NCBI GenBank assembly: GCA_024138025.1
Contig: JAMXBD010001095.1
Location: 310,001-374,000 of the forward strand
Origin: Combretum micranthum
Lineage: Eukaryota > Streptophyta > Magnoliopsida > Myrtales > Combretaceae
DNA: 64,000 bases
Reading direction: 5' to 3'
Positions 1 through 12,839 of this stretch are shown here, one piece after another (within the stretch, counting starts at the first letter, position 1; the number at the start of each line of letters is the position of its first letter). The notes under the pieces are model-generated. The model made no database searches. It was not told where the DNA came from and worked only from the letters and a program-made list of their open reading frames with translations. A program made the position numbers and the translations under genes.

Positions 1-559
1 AGCCCACTAAGAGAATGAGGTTTATAAACAAGGACAATGAGTAAAATCTAAGGAATGTGGGACTTGTTCCTTTTGAAAATATATATAAACACAACAATTT
101 TGGTAATTAAGTTGCATTCATATCTATTTTGGTAAAATGTTTTTCACTTTACTCCCTAGTAAATATTTAAAAAATTGATTTTAAATTTATAAGAAAATCT
201 GAGAAATCCCTCATATTTGTATTCATAAACATGGATCTTCTTCTAACATTCGAGTGCTTTAATCTCTGTAGCAATGGCATAATTGTTGGAAAAGGGCCGA
301 TCTTCGAATTCTAAATCTCATACTAGAAGAAAGTAGAGATATTAGTTTGTTTACCTATTCATTACAAAAAATTTTATGCTAATACTACTCATATAAAAAT
401 AACTACATAAATATTGTTGCAAAATTACATGTTTAAAATGCAATTTAGTGTTGGTACAGACTTCTAAAAATTGCAGGCAAGAAAGATTATTCTAAATTAA
501 CTTTGGAAATCACATTTACACTTGCAATTTCTATGTTTTTTATTTTTGAAATCACTGCT
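1..559. other. AT-rich intergenic DNA
   Basis: No reading frame, RNA gene or repeat that I recognise is visible here. The sequence is AT-rich with short homopolymer runs. Confidence 0.6.
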
Positions 560-765
560 AATAGATAGAGTTGAGTGGGTATAAGGTGAATAAAATATGA
601 AGTACTACTTGTACTAAGATATATGTTATCGAATTTCATACATAGAATCTATTCTGTGTCTGTGGTACTTTATACCTACCCAATACCTTATACTTTGTAT
701 CATGTAAAACTAATAGGGTACAATATACCCTATATGGATTCTATAGAGTTTTTTTGTAAAATCTT

Positions 766-796
<31 letters not shown>

Positions 797-1535
797 TTTT
801 TTTTTCTTTCTTAAATTTCAAGTTTATAATTTTTGGCATGGTTTCATGTAATACATAGCACTATCTTAGTTCATATATTCAATATGTGGAAAGAATTTTG
901 AAAAATAATTTGATAATATCACAATTTTGTAATACACAAATCTATTTATGAATGAAAGTTAAAACTCATAACAAATATGTAACAACTCTATAATAAATCC
1001 TTATGAAACATGTTAATGTGATATTAAACAAAATTATAAAACTTGCAGCATATTCCAAAATTAAAAACTTTAGAGTTACGCTATATTAATTGGTCTTAGA
1101 AGATAACATAATTTTGGAGTGATACAATCATTGTTCTTTTAAAATAAAAATAATGAGTTCATCTAAGATAAAACAATATAAATCCTTCTATAATAGAAAT
1201 TTCCAGAATGTAGTCCACAAATCATAATCATGAATAAAAGTGGTCGCAAATTAAAAAATGAAGTATTATTTTTTATTTCTTTTATATTAGCATTATTTTA
1301 TAATATTCAATAGCATAGATATATACATGATATGTGGAACCTAAACACTTTACATCAAAGTACAAATTCTAAGGCGTACAGGTTTAAGGGTGGGTACATG
1401 GCATGAAAACCTTATACTCGTATTTTATCCTGCGACTCTTAATATCCACCTGAACCTTACTTGGTGAGGTAGGGTACTGGTAGTTACTATGTACGATAGG
1501 GTTATCCATATACCCTTAGTAATAAATATAATTTT
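560..1535. repeat. degenerate dispersed repeat with GGGTA/TACCC-rich ends
   Basis: Both ends of this stretch are unusually rich in GGGTA and TACCC motifs in both orientations (570-735 and 1375-1530), while the middle is plain AT-rich DNA. Short inverted matches such as GTATAAGG against CCTTATAC occur at the two ends. This resembles the degenerate non-coding dispersed repeats seen elsewhere in the window. I see no coding capacity and cannot define exact boundaries. Confidence 0.3.
766..805. repeat. compound CT/AT/T microsatellite
   Basis: A run of CT dinucleotides (about 766-782) passes directly into AT dinucleotides (about 783-796) and then a T tract. The short frame at 623-814 ends in this low-complexity run and is not a gene. 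Confidence 0.9.
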
Positions 1536-1583
1536 AAATTTACTTTTTCACAGGTAATAAATATAATTTTAAATTTGCTTTTG
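1519..1583. repeat. 35-bp tandem duplication
   Basis: The motif GTAATAAATATAATTTTAAA occurs at 1519 and again at 1554, each followed by a near-identical T-rich tail, giving a two-copy direct repeat of period 35. Confidence 0.8.
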
Positions 1584-2859
1584 AAATCTCACTTAATACC
1601 AATGATTTCTAAAAGGAAAAAAAAAACACAAAAATCACAGGTCATAAGTGCGACCTTTATACTTTTTAAAAATCATATTGATATTCTATGATTTTTTTCT
1701 ATAATATATATTTTAATAATTTTCTTTTAATAAGGTTGGTAAACATGTTTATCAGACGTGTGAAATGTAATTGATACCCAAGAGTAACAATATAAGTTAC
1801 CTATAAGCACTTGAAAATTGACTATATAAGACTATGCATATAAAATAAGCCCCTCACAAAGTTTAAAATTTTTATTTATTTATTTTGTTCATGTTCTTGT
1901 TTTACTTCTTGACACTTAACATTTTGGTACTTAAGACTCTAAATCTTTTAAAATATACCTTTTAGTACTCAAATAATCATCTTACCCTTTAAAAATAATA
2001 TAAAAATGCTCGTAGTATTTCTCAAATATCTTATCCAGTGATATAGTGTCTTAATTTTTTTCTTTTCTCTTTTTTCTAATCATTTGGGGTTTAACGTTTG
2101 TTTTTACTTTAAAAAGAAAAATAAAGTCAATTTTTTTTTAACAATTTTTCCTTTTTCTTTTTTTCTTTTTTCGTAGTTGAGTTCTAAACCCCTTCCAAAT
2201 CTTGACAACTTTTCATTTGGTTTTTCTTCCGTCATGTTTCTTTCTATAAAAGTACTGCCTGCATGTTTAAATTATTTAAATTACTGACCGCATGTGAATC
2301 GAGAATAGAGGAAAATTTGCCAAACATGGCGCGCAACGCAAGCCTTTGCTCTTAAAATTATGCAAATAACATATCTGATGTTTCTTCATGTCTTTTCATT
2401 GTGTGCTATTTGATCTTGAAGTAATACATTGACCTATAAGACAGAACATGAAGAGAAGCATATTAAACCATGTGAAATAAAGGTGTTTTTGGATTATTTG
2501 TTTTTCATTATTATTTATTATAAGGACACGACATGTATAATATTAAAATATGACATGTCATGTGCCCCAACCACATATAACATACGGATATATTATATTT
2601 AAGGTAGTCTGAAAAAGAAGTATTTATGTGGATTGCCTATTTAACCTGTTTAAACTTACAATAACTTTAACAAAAATTACTCATAAAAGAGTAGATACTT
2701 TAATACATTAACATATAGATACCAATATCATGGTATCACAAAGATTACAAACATATATTACATACAATATAAGGAATTTAAATAGAAACTTTATATTACA
2801 AACTTAGACTTATAAGGAAGCCAAGTCTATACTATTACAATTTTAAAAAATAACAAACT
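1584..2859. other. AT-rich intergenic DNA
   Basis: Mostly AT-rich sequence with T-rich and A-rich tracts around 2050-2170. I see no supported gene, RNA or recognisable transposon. Confidence 0.5.
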
Positions 2860-3571
2860 TGGTCTGGTCTGGTCTAGTCTTTCTTTCCAAGGAAAACAAC
2901 AAGGTCGGTTGGATCTTAATTGTCGCACTCATCCAAAAAATTTTCAAAGTCTGTCCCATAATCCAAGGAATCATAGAACTCATCCTCTTCAATACTTGAA
3001 ATGGTAAAAGTGAGCCAGAGGCCCAGTATACAGTAATACAAATAAATACAATGTGACATACACTCCAGAACTAATGCAAAGCAAGTGATAAATTATCTTT
3101 CTTTAATTAAGTCAACAACACAACACTGGAGTATTCAAACTCCAAATTCAATCCTGGAGAATCTGGGGGTCATGAGTAATCGGAGCTACTTAAGGGGTTT
3201 ATATAAACAGCCCGAATACTTATATCTCTGTTATATCCTCATAAAGAAAAAGTAATTTCATTTAGGGCTTACAGCCATTATCAACTTTACTTGACTTAAT
3301 GAATAATATCATTTAGTTTAATCATCCCCATAAACGTGAACTAAATCATATTATATCCTTTTAAGGAAAAGCAAATGTTATAATGAAATGATACTCCCTA
3401 TTGATTACGCACCGTGCCACCAAGAAAGGTCATTGCATCATGACTAGTGGCCTAGGCGCCTAAACTACCATGTTAATCTCGTTAACAAGGTTGCTAATCC
3501 CTGGACCGGATTCAACGGCGAAAGCACAACCAATTCAAATAACTTTTAGTTCCTCTTTAATTAGAGTTGGT

Positions 3572-3598
3572 TTATATATATATATATATATATATATA
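3572..3598. repeat. TA dinucleotide microsatellite
   Basis: An uninterrupted TA run of about 27 nt sits inside the LTR-like region. Confidence 0.95.
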
Positions 3599-3796
3599 AA
3601 ATCTAAAAATTCAACAATCACATTACTACGTACCTTGATAACTAGGTTTATCAAGCAAAAGTCCAGTATTCAAACTCAGTTGAGTACGGTAATCTGTCAA
3701 AGAAATCATTTAATATAAAACATCGTTAATTCACAATTATACATTAATTCGGTAAACCCTTGTCAAACTCAAGTAAAGTTTAAATCAACACATAAT

Positions 3797-3950
3797 TCAT
3801 ATTCACACACACACACACACACACAACATTCCTTTATTTTAACTTAACCATTGTAGTTTCATATTCACGCACACAAAATATATATATATATATACACACA
3901 CACATAACATTCCTTTATTTAAACTTAACTATTGTAGTTCATTCAACTAA
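3797..3950. repeat. two-copy tandem duplication with CA microsatellites
   Basis: Two adjacent copies each read CATATTCAC, then a CA-rich run, then ACATTCCTTTATTT and AACTTAAC-ATTGTAGTT. The copies differ in the CA/TA microsatellite, which has expanded to include TATATA in the second. Confidence 0.8.
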
Positions 3951-5040
3951 TATAACCTATTAACTATCATTTATCTATTTCATTTTAGATAAAAAAAGAT
4001 TCATTTCATACTTAACTATATACACTTAATTAGTAAAACAATTTTCAACTTTATTTGAAAAACTTAGCAGTTGGGAAAAATTAAAATTTCGGCCTTGATA
4101 CTTTTTTTAATTTACAAAAACTTAAAATATGAAAGTAGTAGATCTTTTTTAAGCTTTCCAACGCAATTTGAATCACCTCAATCCGAGTTCGTATGAAAAA
4201 GTTATGATTAAATTACGAAAACATTGTCACACTGCTAGGGGGTTTATCTCGCCCGTGATTAGATGAAAATGCATGATTAGAGGCTATCATGCCCTTGATT
4301 ACACTCGTGATGAGTTGTCTATCAAATTTTTGGAGAAGCTGAGATGATTACGGCGTCCATCACGCCCATGATCAATGTCTTGTCTCCGATTTTCGCGTTT
4401 TTTCTTCATTTTTTCTTCAAAATTCAACTTCTTAACCATATCCTATCATACCCTAAGCTCAATATGAACATCATTAATCGTGTCTCATGCAATTATCAAT
4501 ACAAAACAAGCATAAAATCTACTTCAACAACATCAAACAACTCTCCACATCACTCAACATAAACTAAACCCTTCATCACTAAATTCACCAACTCAAACAT
4601 ACTCAAAACAACTCCTACACTCACCACAACTCCTCCATCACAACTTATCTATTTCCAAACAATTCAAAAGCTCATATAACCCCATTGGTTAACATGAATT
4701 ATAAAAACTACATTCAAACTACCATGAACCAACTAGAACAAGAAATCATTCTCATGTTTAAAACAAAGGAAATAACAACCATAGGAGCATGCAAACTAAC
4801 CTTATGTTACTTTATCTTGAGAATTGAGTCTTGGGAAAGAAATCCTTGGCAACTTGAGCAAGAGAAATTAGAAAGAAAATGGAATGATATGGAACAAAGG
4901 CATCGTAAGATAGGGTATGTTTTGGATTGTTAGATTTTGCCAAATAAGGCTTGATATTATCCTTATGTGTGTTGACTTTTGGGATAGATTTTTGAGAGAT
5001 TAAAGAGAGACCTGTGCTTGCGTTTTGTCTAAAGACTTGA

Positions 5041-5449
5041 ACTAGGTTTGGCTAACAAAGTCTGCTATTTTATTTTTGGATTTAGATTGAATTTTGCTTT
5101 AATAAAACAATTAACTATGGTTCAATAATCTCCAACATGCAATACATTGAAATTCCTAAAATCATGCTAACTCATTGAACTTTATTTTTAACATGCACAC
5201 TTTATCAACTAAGTATATTCACAAAATCTTCATATTTCAGACAAATAAAACATATACATACTATACACTACTATTACTAAATCATACTATCACACAATAT
5301 TTTATTAACTAATTTTTTACCATAATTTCTATATTTCAAGCAAACATATCATATTCTCATCAACTAAACACTTAATAAAAATTCACAATTTAATTAAATC
5401 AACTCATATATATTAAATTTATGCATGAAAATTAAGCTATTTCATTTAT
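5041..5449. other. AT-rich intergenic DNA
   Basis: No gene or recognisable repeat is visible in this AT-rich stretch. Confidence 0.5.
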
Positions 5450-5612
5450 ATTAGTATCTGTATCATATCTATTTCATATCAGTATCTGATCTGTTTAATT
5501 GTTTATGAGTAAATTTTTTTTTTCATTGGTATTTATTTTTGTCAAAAGATCTATTTAAAAACAATAAAAAAATAAAGTTAAAATAATAGAAATATGACGA
5601 AACAAACGGTCC
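5450..5612 (+). mobile_element. MITE-like repeat, family B copy 1
   Basis: This copy shares the family B core: TATCTGATCTGTTTAATT, then AAGTAAA-type sequence, then TTTAAAAACAATAAA and a closing GAAACAAAC. The same order of motifs recurs at 15434, 20772 and 52622, and in reverse complement at 35040 and 42961. It is non-coding and short, as expected for a miniature inverted-repeat element. Confidence 0.5.
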
Positions 5613-6693
5613 AAAGTCTTAATTTTGGTCTCTTGTCTCCTCAAGATGCAGAAAACTTCTAGATATATCCAGTTTATTGGATTAGGACAATCAGACACAT
5701 TTAACAAAAGAAACAAGGGAAATATCGGATTACATTACACTACTCTTCTTAGTTTTCTATCCTTTTTTTTTTTTTAACTCGCATCTAGAGCACCCTGTAG
5801 AGAAGTATTTTGTCCTAGACGTGTGTTTTTCAATAATATACCAAACTGGCTAATAAATTTCTCTGATATCAATTGTAATAATTCAATTCAATGATAATAA
5901 ATAGTCAAATTAACTTGTGGCTAATTAACCTTTTTTAGTTTCGCAATGCAAAGATTTATTGTTAATATCAACTTACTCTTTTATTATATTAATCACACAA
6001 ATATATATATATATTACTCTTTCATGATGGATTGAAATCGTTTAGGAGATCCCAGTTGGATGTGGTTTTAGCAAAGAATTTTTGGCGATGACACGTCCAC
6101 GTGATTGCAATTGACAGCCCATGTATTATTGTTCCCAGTTCCAGAGGCAACTAAATCTCACACGCACGTCCAATACCCAACATATTTAAAAGGAGACAAA
6201 GGACAACACTCAATTTTGGTCTAGGCCATCCAGTACAATCTCGTATTAAACCTTCGGATCAGCTATTTACTTAAATCATAAACCTTTCCAAAATAATTGC
6301 ATGAATTTGACAACACTTTCTTAAAACGCACATGTCACATTTACTCTCTAAACTTTATTTATTTACGCCATCAATTATCTTTAATTTAAGAGTGTTAATA
6401 TAATGCTTATAATTTTTTTTAAAGTCATTTATGATAAAGCAAAAGTTATGATAGCTAATCTGTAAAATTTAATATAATTCAATAGTCATTATAAAAATTA
6501 TAAATATTAATATTAAATTGACTTTTAAATTTAAGTAATTTTGTATGATTTATTTTGTAGTAATCTAGAATAGTTATAGTTTCAAAAGTACATAGACAAT
6601 TGATGGAAATTACAAGTATTCTTATGTCAAAGGCAACTAAGAGCATAGGGAAAAAATTAGTTAGATTCTTTGTTGATGTAAGATTGAAAATAT
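5613..6693. other. intergenic DNA with a promoter-like patch
   Basis: Most of this stretch is featureless AT-rich DNA. An exception is about 6050-6260, where two ACGT-core motifs (CACGTC and CCACGTGA, 6091-6105) are followed by a TATTTAAAAGG box near 6183. No reading frame follows downstream, so it could be a relic promoter or chance. Confidence 0.3.
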
Positions 6694-6863
6694 GGGCAAT
6701 TTTTACGATACCATGAATGAGACCATCCAGTCAATGATTTGATTATTAAACTAAATATAATACTTGATATATTAAGTATTTAAGTAACGTGATTACGTTG
6801 AATTTAAATCTAAGATATTAAACTGGTCTCGTAAAATAAACAACGGAGACCATAGAATTTTCC
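6694..6863. mobile_element. MITE-like repeat, family A copy 1
   Basis: The left end GGGCAATTTTTACGATACCAT and the right end GACCATAGAATTTTCC are roughly inverted relative to each other. The right half carries the ACTGGTCTCGTAAAATAAACAACGG-type block also seen at 44382, 46252 and 59010. There is no coding content. This copy is more diverged than those near 44 kb. Confidence 0.45.
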
Positions 6864-8779
6864 AAAAACATATAATAGTATTACAATTTTGTTGATTTTA
6901 GAAAATCCCAAATAGATAAACTAAAAGTATAACATACTTAAAAAGTAACAAATTATTATTTTTATTTGGCCCTAGAAACAAACACATTTGGAACATTATG
7001 GTTGTTTGTCCTTTGATTTGTATATAGACATCATGCTCGGTTCTTGGAGGTTCCAACACCAACAAACAAAGTTTGAACTAGCAAGAGTCCGCCGGTTATA
7101 GTGAGTATGATTGGGTCAACCTTTCTAAATTAGATGACCATCGATTCAAGAACCGGTGATCTAAGTAATTCATGCATTTAGCTCAAAGAGTGAACTCTTC
7201 TCTCTTGATGATCCCAATCAAAATTCGAAGTCTTCAAATTTTGTAGCTTAACTAAAAAATCAAGCTCAAATAAATAATAATATTTAAAACCTCTTTTTTT
7301 TTTTTTTTTTTTGCTGAATATTTAAAGCCCATTCACAGATATCAAATTTAACAAGAACATCAATGCATTAAATTTAAGAAACAACTTCATATAGTAAATA
7401 ACAATAATAAAATATAAAAATTCAATCATTTGGGCAGTTTTCAATATGGAGATAGATACATCAAATTCTCATATGTCATTACCTAATAAAATTTTTCTTG
7501 TTTACTTTTTTTTTTTTTTTTCGTTTTCCAATTCCGGAAGATTCTAATTTGGGTTGTTGTAGTACTACGTGAAGATACATTAAATGGAAAAATAGGAACA
7601 TGTAAGATACGGTAGAGATGGAAGTTGGGTGAGGATCAACCTTGGAGGCACATTCACATGTCTCATGGATGGAAATGGAGGTGGTTGACATGTTGGTAAA
7701 AACAGGGCCCTGAATGTACATCCAAATCGATATGGCTCTAGATTTGGTTGGTGTGTCCTTTTTCACTTGTACACCATACGTGTTAAAAAGAGCACACCCA
7801 TCTGGATTCTGACCTAATATTCACCGCGTCTACTTCAACTTAACGAATGAAAGTTGACGGTCAGTTCATGAGTCATGAGAAGTCCGGTTGATGCCTGGCT
7901 AACTAAACTGGGTTTTTTTTTTTTTTTTTCTTTTCATTGTTTGTTATATTCATCCAGTTAAATGTCAAATTTCATATCCGAATTTTACATAAATATCAAC
8001 TCGGTAATTGGTTTTAATGTAGTCCGTTCGATACCCAAATAAATTTTTTGTGGCTTTTATTTACTACGCCTTTAACAGCGTCTACTCTATTACAACCTAT
8101 TATTAACTTTTTATTATTTGTTTAACTTTGTCTAGCACCGATATGCTATCTCTTCCACGTTAGGAAATACAACAAATGATATTAATGGAGTAATAAAAAC
8201 AGTTATAAAATTGAGTAAAAAGGTGATACTCGTTTTCTTTTCCTTCAAGAAGTGATTATAGAGATTCGAGAGTGCTTCTTATCGAGCTTTCTATTTTGGA
8301 TTCTTCTATGATTTTTTTAAGGTAAATATAATATTTGTTATGCAAACATTAATCTTTTGTATAATTAACTAACTAAAGTTTAAATTTATCAATTTACTAC
8401 CTACAAATTTTTCAAGTCATTTGTGATGCCCAAATGATGTAGTTCATTACAAAAAAGGATCATAGTTAAGGTAATTAATTGCAAAATCTAGTAAAATTAG
8501 GTAATTATTTTAGTACTAAATTGACACTTTTAAATTTCAATCAGTTAATTGCAGATATAAGTAAGGGAAGATCTCATATTTAGTACTTGAACTCGTACAA
8601 AAATTCAATTTTGTATCTTGATTTTAAAGTGGTCAATTGAATACCCAATCAAAGTTTCGTTTCCTGATTTGAAAGCAGCATTTATCAGTACTGAATAATC
8701 TTAGAAGATATGTTGTTCTTCTACATTAGCAAAGCAGGACAACGGTGTTAAGAAAGTAGTAACAATATGATACTGTGGT
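6864..8779. other. AT-rich intergenic DNA
   Basis: Contains poly-T runs near 7292, 7510 and 7913 and no recognisable gene. A 95-residue frame on the minus strand (7479-7766) has a Lys-rich C-terminus encoded by the poly-T tract and matches no family I know. Phrases such as GGTACCAAATTTGA-type blocks at 8330-8660 resemble non-coding repeats at 10010-10440 and 53540-53700. Confidence 0.45.
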
Positions 8780-9995
8780 CAATGTTTTTTAAATTTTCTT
8801 AATTAGATATTTAATAGCTTTTATTGATGTATTTTAATGGGATTTTCTTTTTTTAGTCAATATTCAAAAGAATATCTTTTGAATATCATTCAATGTCTTT
8901 TAATAGAAGGTTTTTCCTTTTAGTCTCTTTTTTTTATCAATATCTTTTGATCTTTTTTTAATAGGATTATTTTTTTAGTCTTTTTTAGTTTTTTTCTTTT
9001 TTGGTAGCTTTTAGCCTTACATAAATGTAAACCTTGGGCAATGAGTTAATGAGTTATTGTCAAAATATAGATTTTAGTGTCTTGCTCTTTTTTCCCAAAA
9101 TTTTCAAATTATTGCTTTGTTTATTTGAATTTTAATGCCTATTTTCTTAGTATTCTTAGAATCAACAGACATATAGAAGATCGTCTTTCACCAATCATGC
9201 ATGATTTAATGGATTTTGATTTTATTTCAATCATCACTTTCTGAGTATTTACAAAATCAACATATCATGATAAATTTTATTTCTTTCGTTGCATAAATTG
9301 CTATCAAAGCTGATGTTCATCTTGGGATATCGTCACATTATGAAGGTAAGCCAATGATGAAAATTCAAAAGCGAATTCTGTCCACCGTGGAGAATATGAT
9401 ACAAAGCAAGAAGAACCTATTATTATTTTAGGAAAATTGTAATTTTCTATTTTGGATAGATTTAATTAGTATTTATAGGAGTAGTATCTTTTAATAAGAT
9501 TAGTATATCTTTTTATATATGTCAAGTCTTTTAATTAGATTAATTAATCTATCTTTTTATATATGTTAAGTCTTTTAATTAGATTAATTAATCTATCTTT
9601 TTATATACGTCAAGTCTTTTAAATAGATTTTATTTTTATCTTATAACTAGACTTGCCTTGTAAAAATTGAGGCAAAGAATTACAATGGAATAAAACATAT
9701 TTTTTCTCCTATCTCTACTAGTATTCTATGGAATTAAAATGTTGATGGAAGATTGCTTTTTAGTATTTATGTGCGAATCAATAGATTGCAATGTTTATCC
9801 TTTTTCCAAAATTTGCACTCTTATCAGTTTTGAATTTTGATGTCTATTTGTTTGATTATTCTCAAAATCAAAAGACATATGAAAAAATCGTCTTTTGAAA
9901 ATCGTGCACGATTCAACGGGTTTCATCGTCACTTTTCGGGATTCAAAGAATCAACAGATCATAATACTTATCTCTCTTTTCTTCTACTGCATCAC
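8780..9995 (+). mobile_element. collapsed Ty1/copia-like element: LTR, primer-binding site, tiny interior, LTR
   Basis: The segments around 9110-9300 and 9815-9995 are clearly homologous direct repeats. Both carry TTTGAATTTT-ATG-CTATTT, then a GACATAT-GA-GATCGTCTTT block, then ATCGTCACTTT, AAATCAACA and a TTTCTTCTGCAT-like end. The first is followed at about 9293-9310 by a TGCTATCAAAGC motif. This resembles the TGGTATCAGAGC primer-binding site (initiator-Met tRNA) that follows the 5' LTR of Ty1/copia elements. Only about 125 nt separate this site from the second LTR copy, and a purine-rich patch near 9400 may be the polypurine tract. No coding region remains. The two LTR-like copies differ considerably, so the element is old. 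Confidence 0.5.
9484..9632. repeat. 44-bp tandem repeat, about 3.3 copies
   Basis: Two nearly identical 44-bp units (9521-9564 and 9565-9608) read GTCAAGTCTTTTAATTAGAT followed by TAATTAATCTATC and a TTTTTATATA tail. They are flanked by partial units. The array lies in the second LTR-like copy of the collapsed copia element. Confidence 0.9.
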
Positions 9996-10009
9996 AATAG
10001 CTACAAAAA

Positions 10010-10440
10010 ATTTAATTAGGGATGAAATTGACTACTTCAAAGTTTAAATATTAACTTGAATTTTTGTATAAAGTTAGGGTACCAAATTTGACATTTACTT
10101 TATAAGTAAAATTTAGGTACCAAATATGATAGTTACCCTATTATTAGTGAGTAAAAATCTATAGGATAATTGTCATCTAAACGATTTTTACAATTACTTA
10201 CCTAAAATTTAAAAGTATCAATTGATACATAAACTTTACCTATTTTTTACAATTAAATCCCTAGATTTTGTCAATTTCACAATTACCTACCTAAATTTCA
10301 CCCATTTTTGCAATTAACTACTTTGTTTTGTACTATAAATGAACTCAAAATATTTGTAAGTAGTATATTGATACTTTAAGCTTTGGATGGTTAATTGCAT
10401 AAATTGATAAAGTTCATATACTAAATATAACATTTATCCA
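10010..10440. repeat. degenerate repeat rich in TACCTAAA/TTTAGGTACC motifs
   Basis: The stretch alternates AATTACCTACCTAAA-type phrases and their complements, giving it a loosely palindromic structure. Comparable phrases occur at 8330-8660 and 53540-53700. It is non-coding and is probably a relic of a palindromic MITE family, with undefined ends. Confidence 0.35.
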
Positions 10441-12839
10441 AATCTATAATGCTAAGAATTTTTTTCAGAAAAATGCTTGAATTTTTGTGGCCATGGAAGT
10501 TAATGTAGTATGAATATGCCACGATTGTCGCATGTCGGTGTGGGTGTAAATAAATATGTTTACTTGCATACATGTGTGTGTGACTTATGAATAAGTTTGT
10601 GTTAGGTTATAGGAATAGTCTTTATACATGTCTATATTTGTGTGTGTACATTGGAATTTATCATATATCGATATTTTCTGTGTGATACAATTTATCAATA
10701 GGATCATCTAATCATTAAAATAGTTATAGAAGTTACTCCATTAAACATATTCATAAGTGATCGATCACATGTAGGTATCAATATAGCATGTTGTATAACT
10801 AATTAAAAAAATTCTATTAAAAAAAAAAGGAAGAAGCAATGGGTTCATAAAATTTTTCGTAATGCAAATACTTATTTTATAATGAGATGGATCGTATTTG
10901 ATTTTTACCCTATAAGGCGAAAAAAAAAGGAAAAATATATATGTAGACTATAGTTTATATGGTATTCTGCATCCATGCAACATCTATGGTATTAATATGC
11001 AAGATCTTGTGTTTGGAGTCTTGCATATAATCCATTGAACTCATTATTTAAATAAATCGGTTAAAAGGAGGAGTTATAGCAAGTGGGGTAGAAGGGGGGA
11101 GTCTACTTTCACACTTTAGGGTTTATGACATTGATGCACCATCAACTGGTGTTCAACAATTGTGTGGAACCCAAATATAGTTATTATAATCCAATGGGTT
11201 CAAAGGAAGAAAAAAAATCATTGTTTAAATGCGATTGCTCATGTGAACTTTTAGAAAATGGATAAGATATGTGACATCAATAATTTAGACCCTAGCTCAT
11301 GTTAAGGAAAAGAAATATAATAAATTTGTACAAACTTAATAGGCACACGGGACATCACAATTCACAGCAAAAGAATGAAAGATCTGAATGGGAAAAGGAT
11401 CTGAGATTTTGTAGTTTATGCAAGAAAGAACCCTAATTTCCAATGTTATAATAAGTTTGAAAGTAGCAGCCAAAAAAGTAGGAAAAAGGCAGAAGGGAAG
11501 CAATGCAATAAGTGCAGGCACATGCGCGGTTGCATTGGGAGTTATTGTATTTTCTTTTAGAGGGGGAGAGGGAGAGTAGAGATGTGGCTAGAAGCTGCCA
11601 TTATCAATAATGGCTCACATGGCCGTCCACCTAGTTTCGGATTCATCTCATCTTAATGCAAGGGATACGTAGAAAATTTGGTTTTTGACTCCCACCCACC
11701 TCCATGGGCATAGGCACATGGTTTTAGGGCAAGGATTAGGGTACCGACACCACTTTACTAAAGGTCATATGTTATATGGATTACTTTTTATCATGAAAAA
11801 AATATTTGTTGCCACATCGATGTTGTTCTCACTCTCTTCCGGCTAATAAAAACTTAACACATGTTAGTAAATTTAAAAAACAAAAATATTCATAGAATAA
11901 AGAAAATAGTTACTATCATTTTACATACACGCAGCAATCATGTATTCATGTGGACAGAATGAAGATAATATTTATAGGACAATAAATTTCCATTTATTAC
12001 GAAAAAATATTTATTGAATGCTGGTGATTGTGATTGTTCTAAAAATTAGATGTAATATAAATTTTTTATAATTAGTTAGATTGATTATTCTAATATCACA
12101 GATGCTAAATTAAGAATATTTATATATTTATACCCATCATCCACATATATATAGGGTGTATTATTCTGACTATGGCGTCGCATTTACCCTCACCATGAAC
12201 TAATAAATTAATTAATTTAAATTGAGGTAACTTTATTTGGGTACTTCGTGAGGAAGTAGGTAGCACAATTTGCCAGAGTGGCTACAAAAGTAGCTGTATT
12301 GTGATGGCTATAAATGGAATCATAATGTGGTATTCATTGTCGTCATAAATTAAGTTTTTAAATTGGGGATCTCTTATACATTACACAAGACTTATTTATT
12401 TTCTTTTACCAATTTTGTACGGATTAAATTGATATAAGTGGAGAGAATTTAATTTATTTCATCTACCACATGAAATTATGATGGTTTTGACATTTAAGGT
12501 TTGTATAGAAATATATTTGAAAATCATTTTATCATTGTTTTAAACATTCTTGCACAGGCTATGAGAACTTTAAAGGGACAAAGATTTATGTGGTGGAAAA
12601 TTCCTTATTTGGCATTTTAGCAAGTATATCAAAGCTATCATTCCACTAATTATAAAAATAGAAGTGGTTTGAGATATAGGTTATAAATTCCTCAACTAAA
12701 TTAAAACACAATGCATGATTTTTATAAAGTTGTCCATATAATAAAATTTTTTAAGACATATACATACCATATCAATCATTCCACGTTGATTTATCACGTT
12801 GAATAGATATTTCCGAATTAATTTCTTGTTTAGGACACT
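10441..12839. other. intergenic DNA, nothing recognised
   Basis: AT-rich with no supported gene. The stretch 11500-11780 is less AT-biased, but no open frame, splice pattern or known RNA explains it. The minus-strand frame at 11336-11521 has no recognisable domain. Confidence 0.5.

Larger units (their letters stand above)
2860..5040. mobile_element. probable decayed LTR-retrotransposon region (LTR/UTR, no domains)
   Basis: This stretch reads like non-coding LTR or leader sequence of a plant retrotransposon. At about 3011-3040 it carries a GTGAGCC...GGCCCAGTA block that resembles a block in a second candidate at 31418-34330. It also contains an island of less AT-biased sequence around 3400-3530 and a CG-containing block around 4140-4380. 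No integrase, protease or reverse transcriptase motif is visible. The frames at 4344-4562 and 4685-4933 have no recognisable domain. The assignment rests on pattern recognition, so the exact ends, orientation and superfamily are uncertain. Confidence 0.35.

Noticed and set aside
7479..7766. 95-residue minus-strand frame
   Set aside because: There is no recognisable domain, the Lys-rich tail is a poly-T artefact, and there are no neighbouring exons.
11585..11615. miR167-like string (GAAGCTGCCA)
   Set aside because: Only the first ten bases match; the rest differs and no foldback partner is visible nearby.
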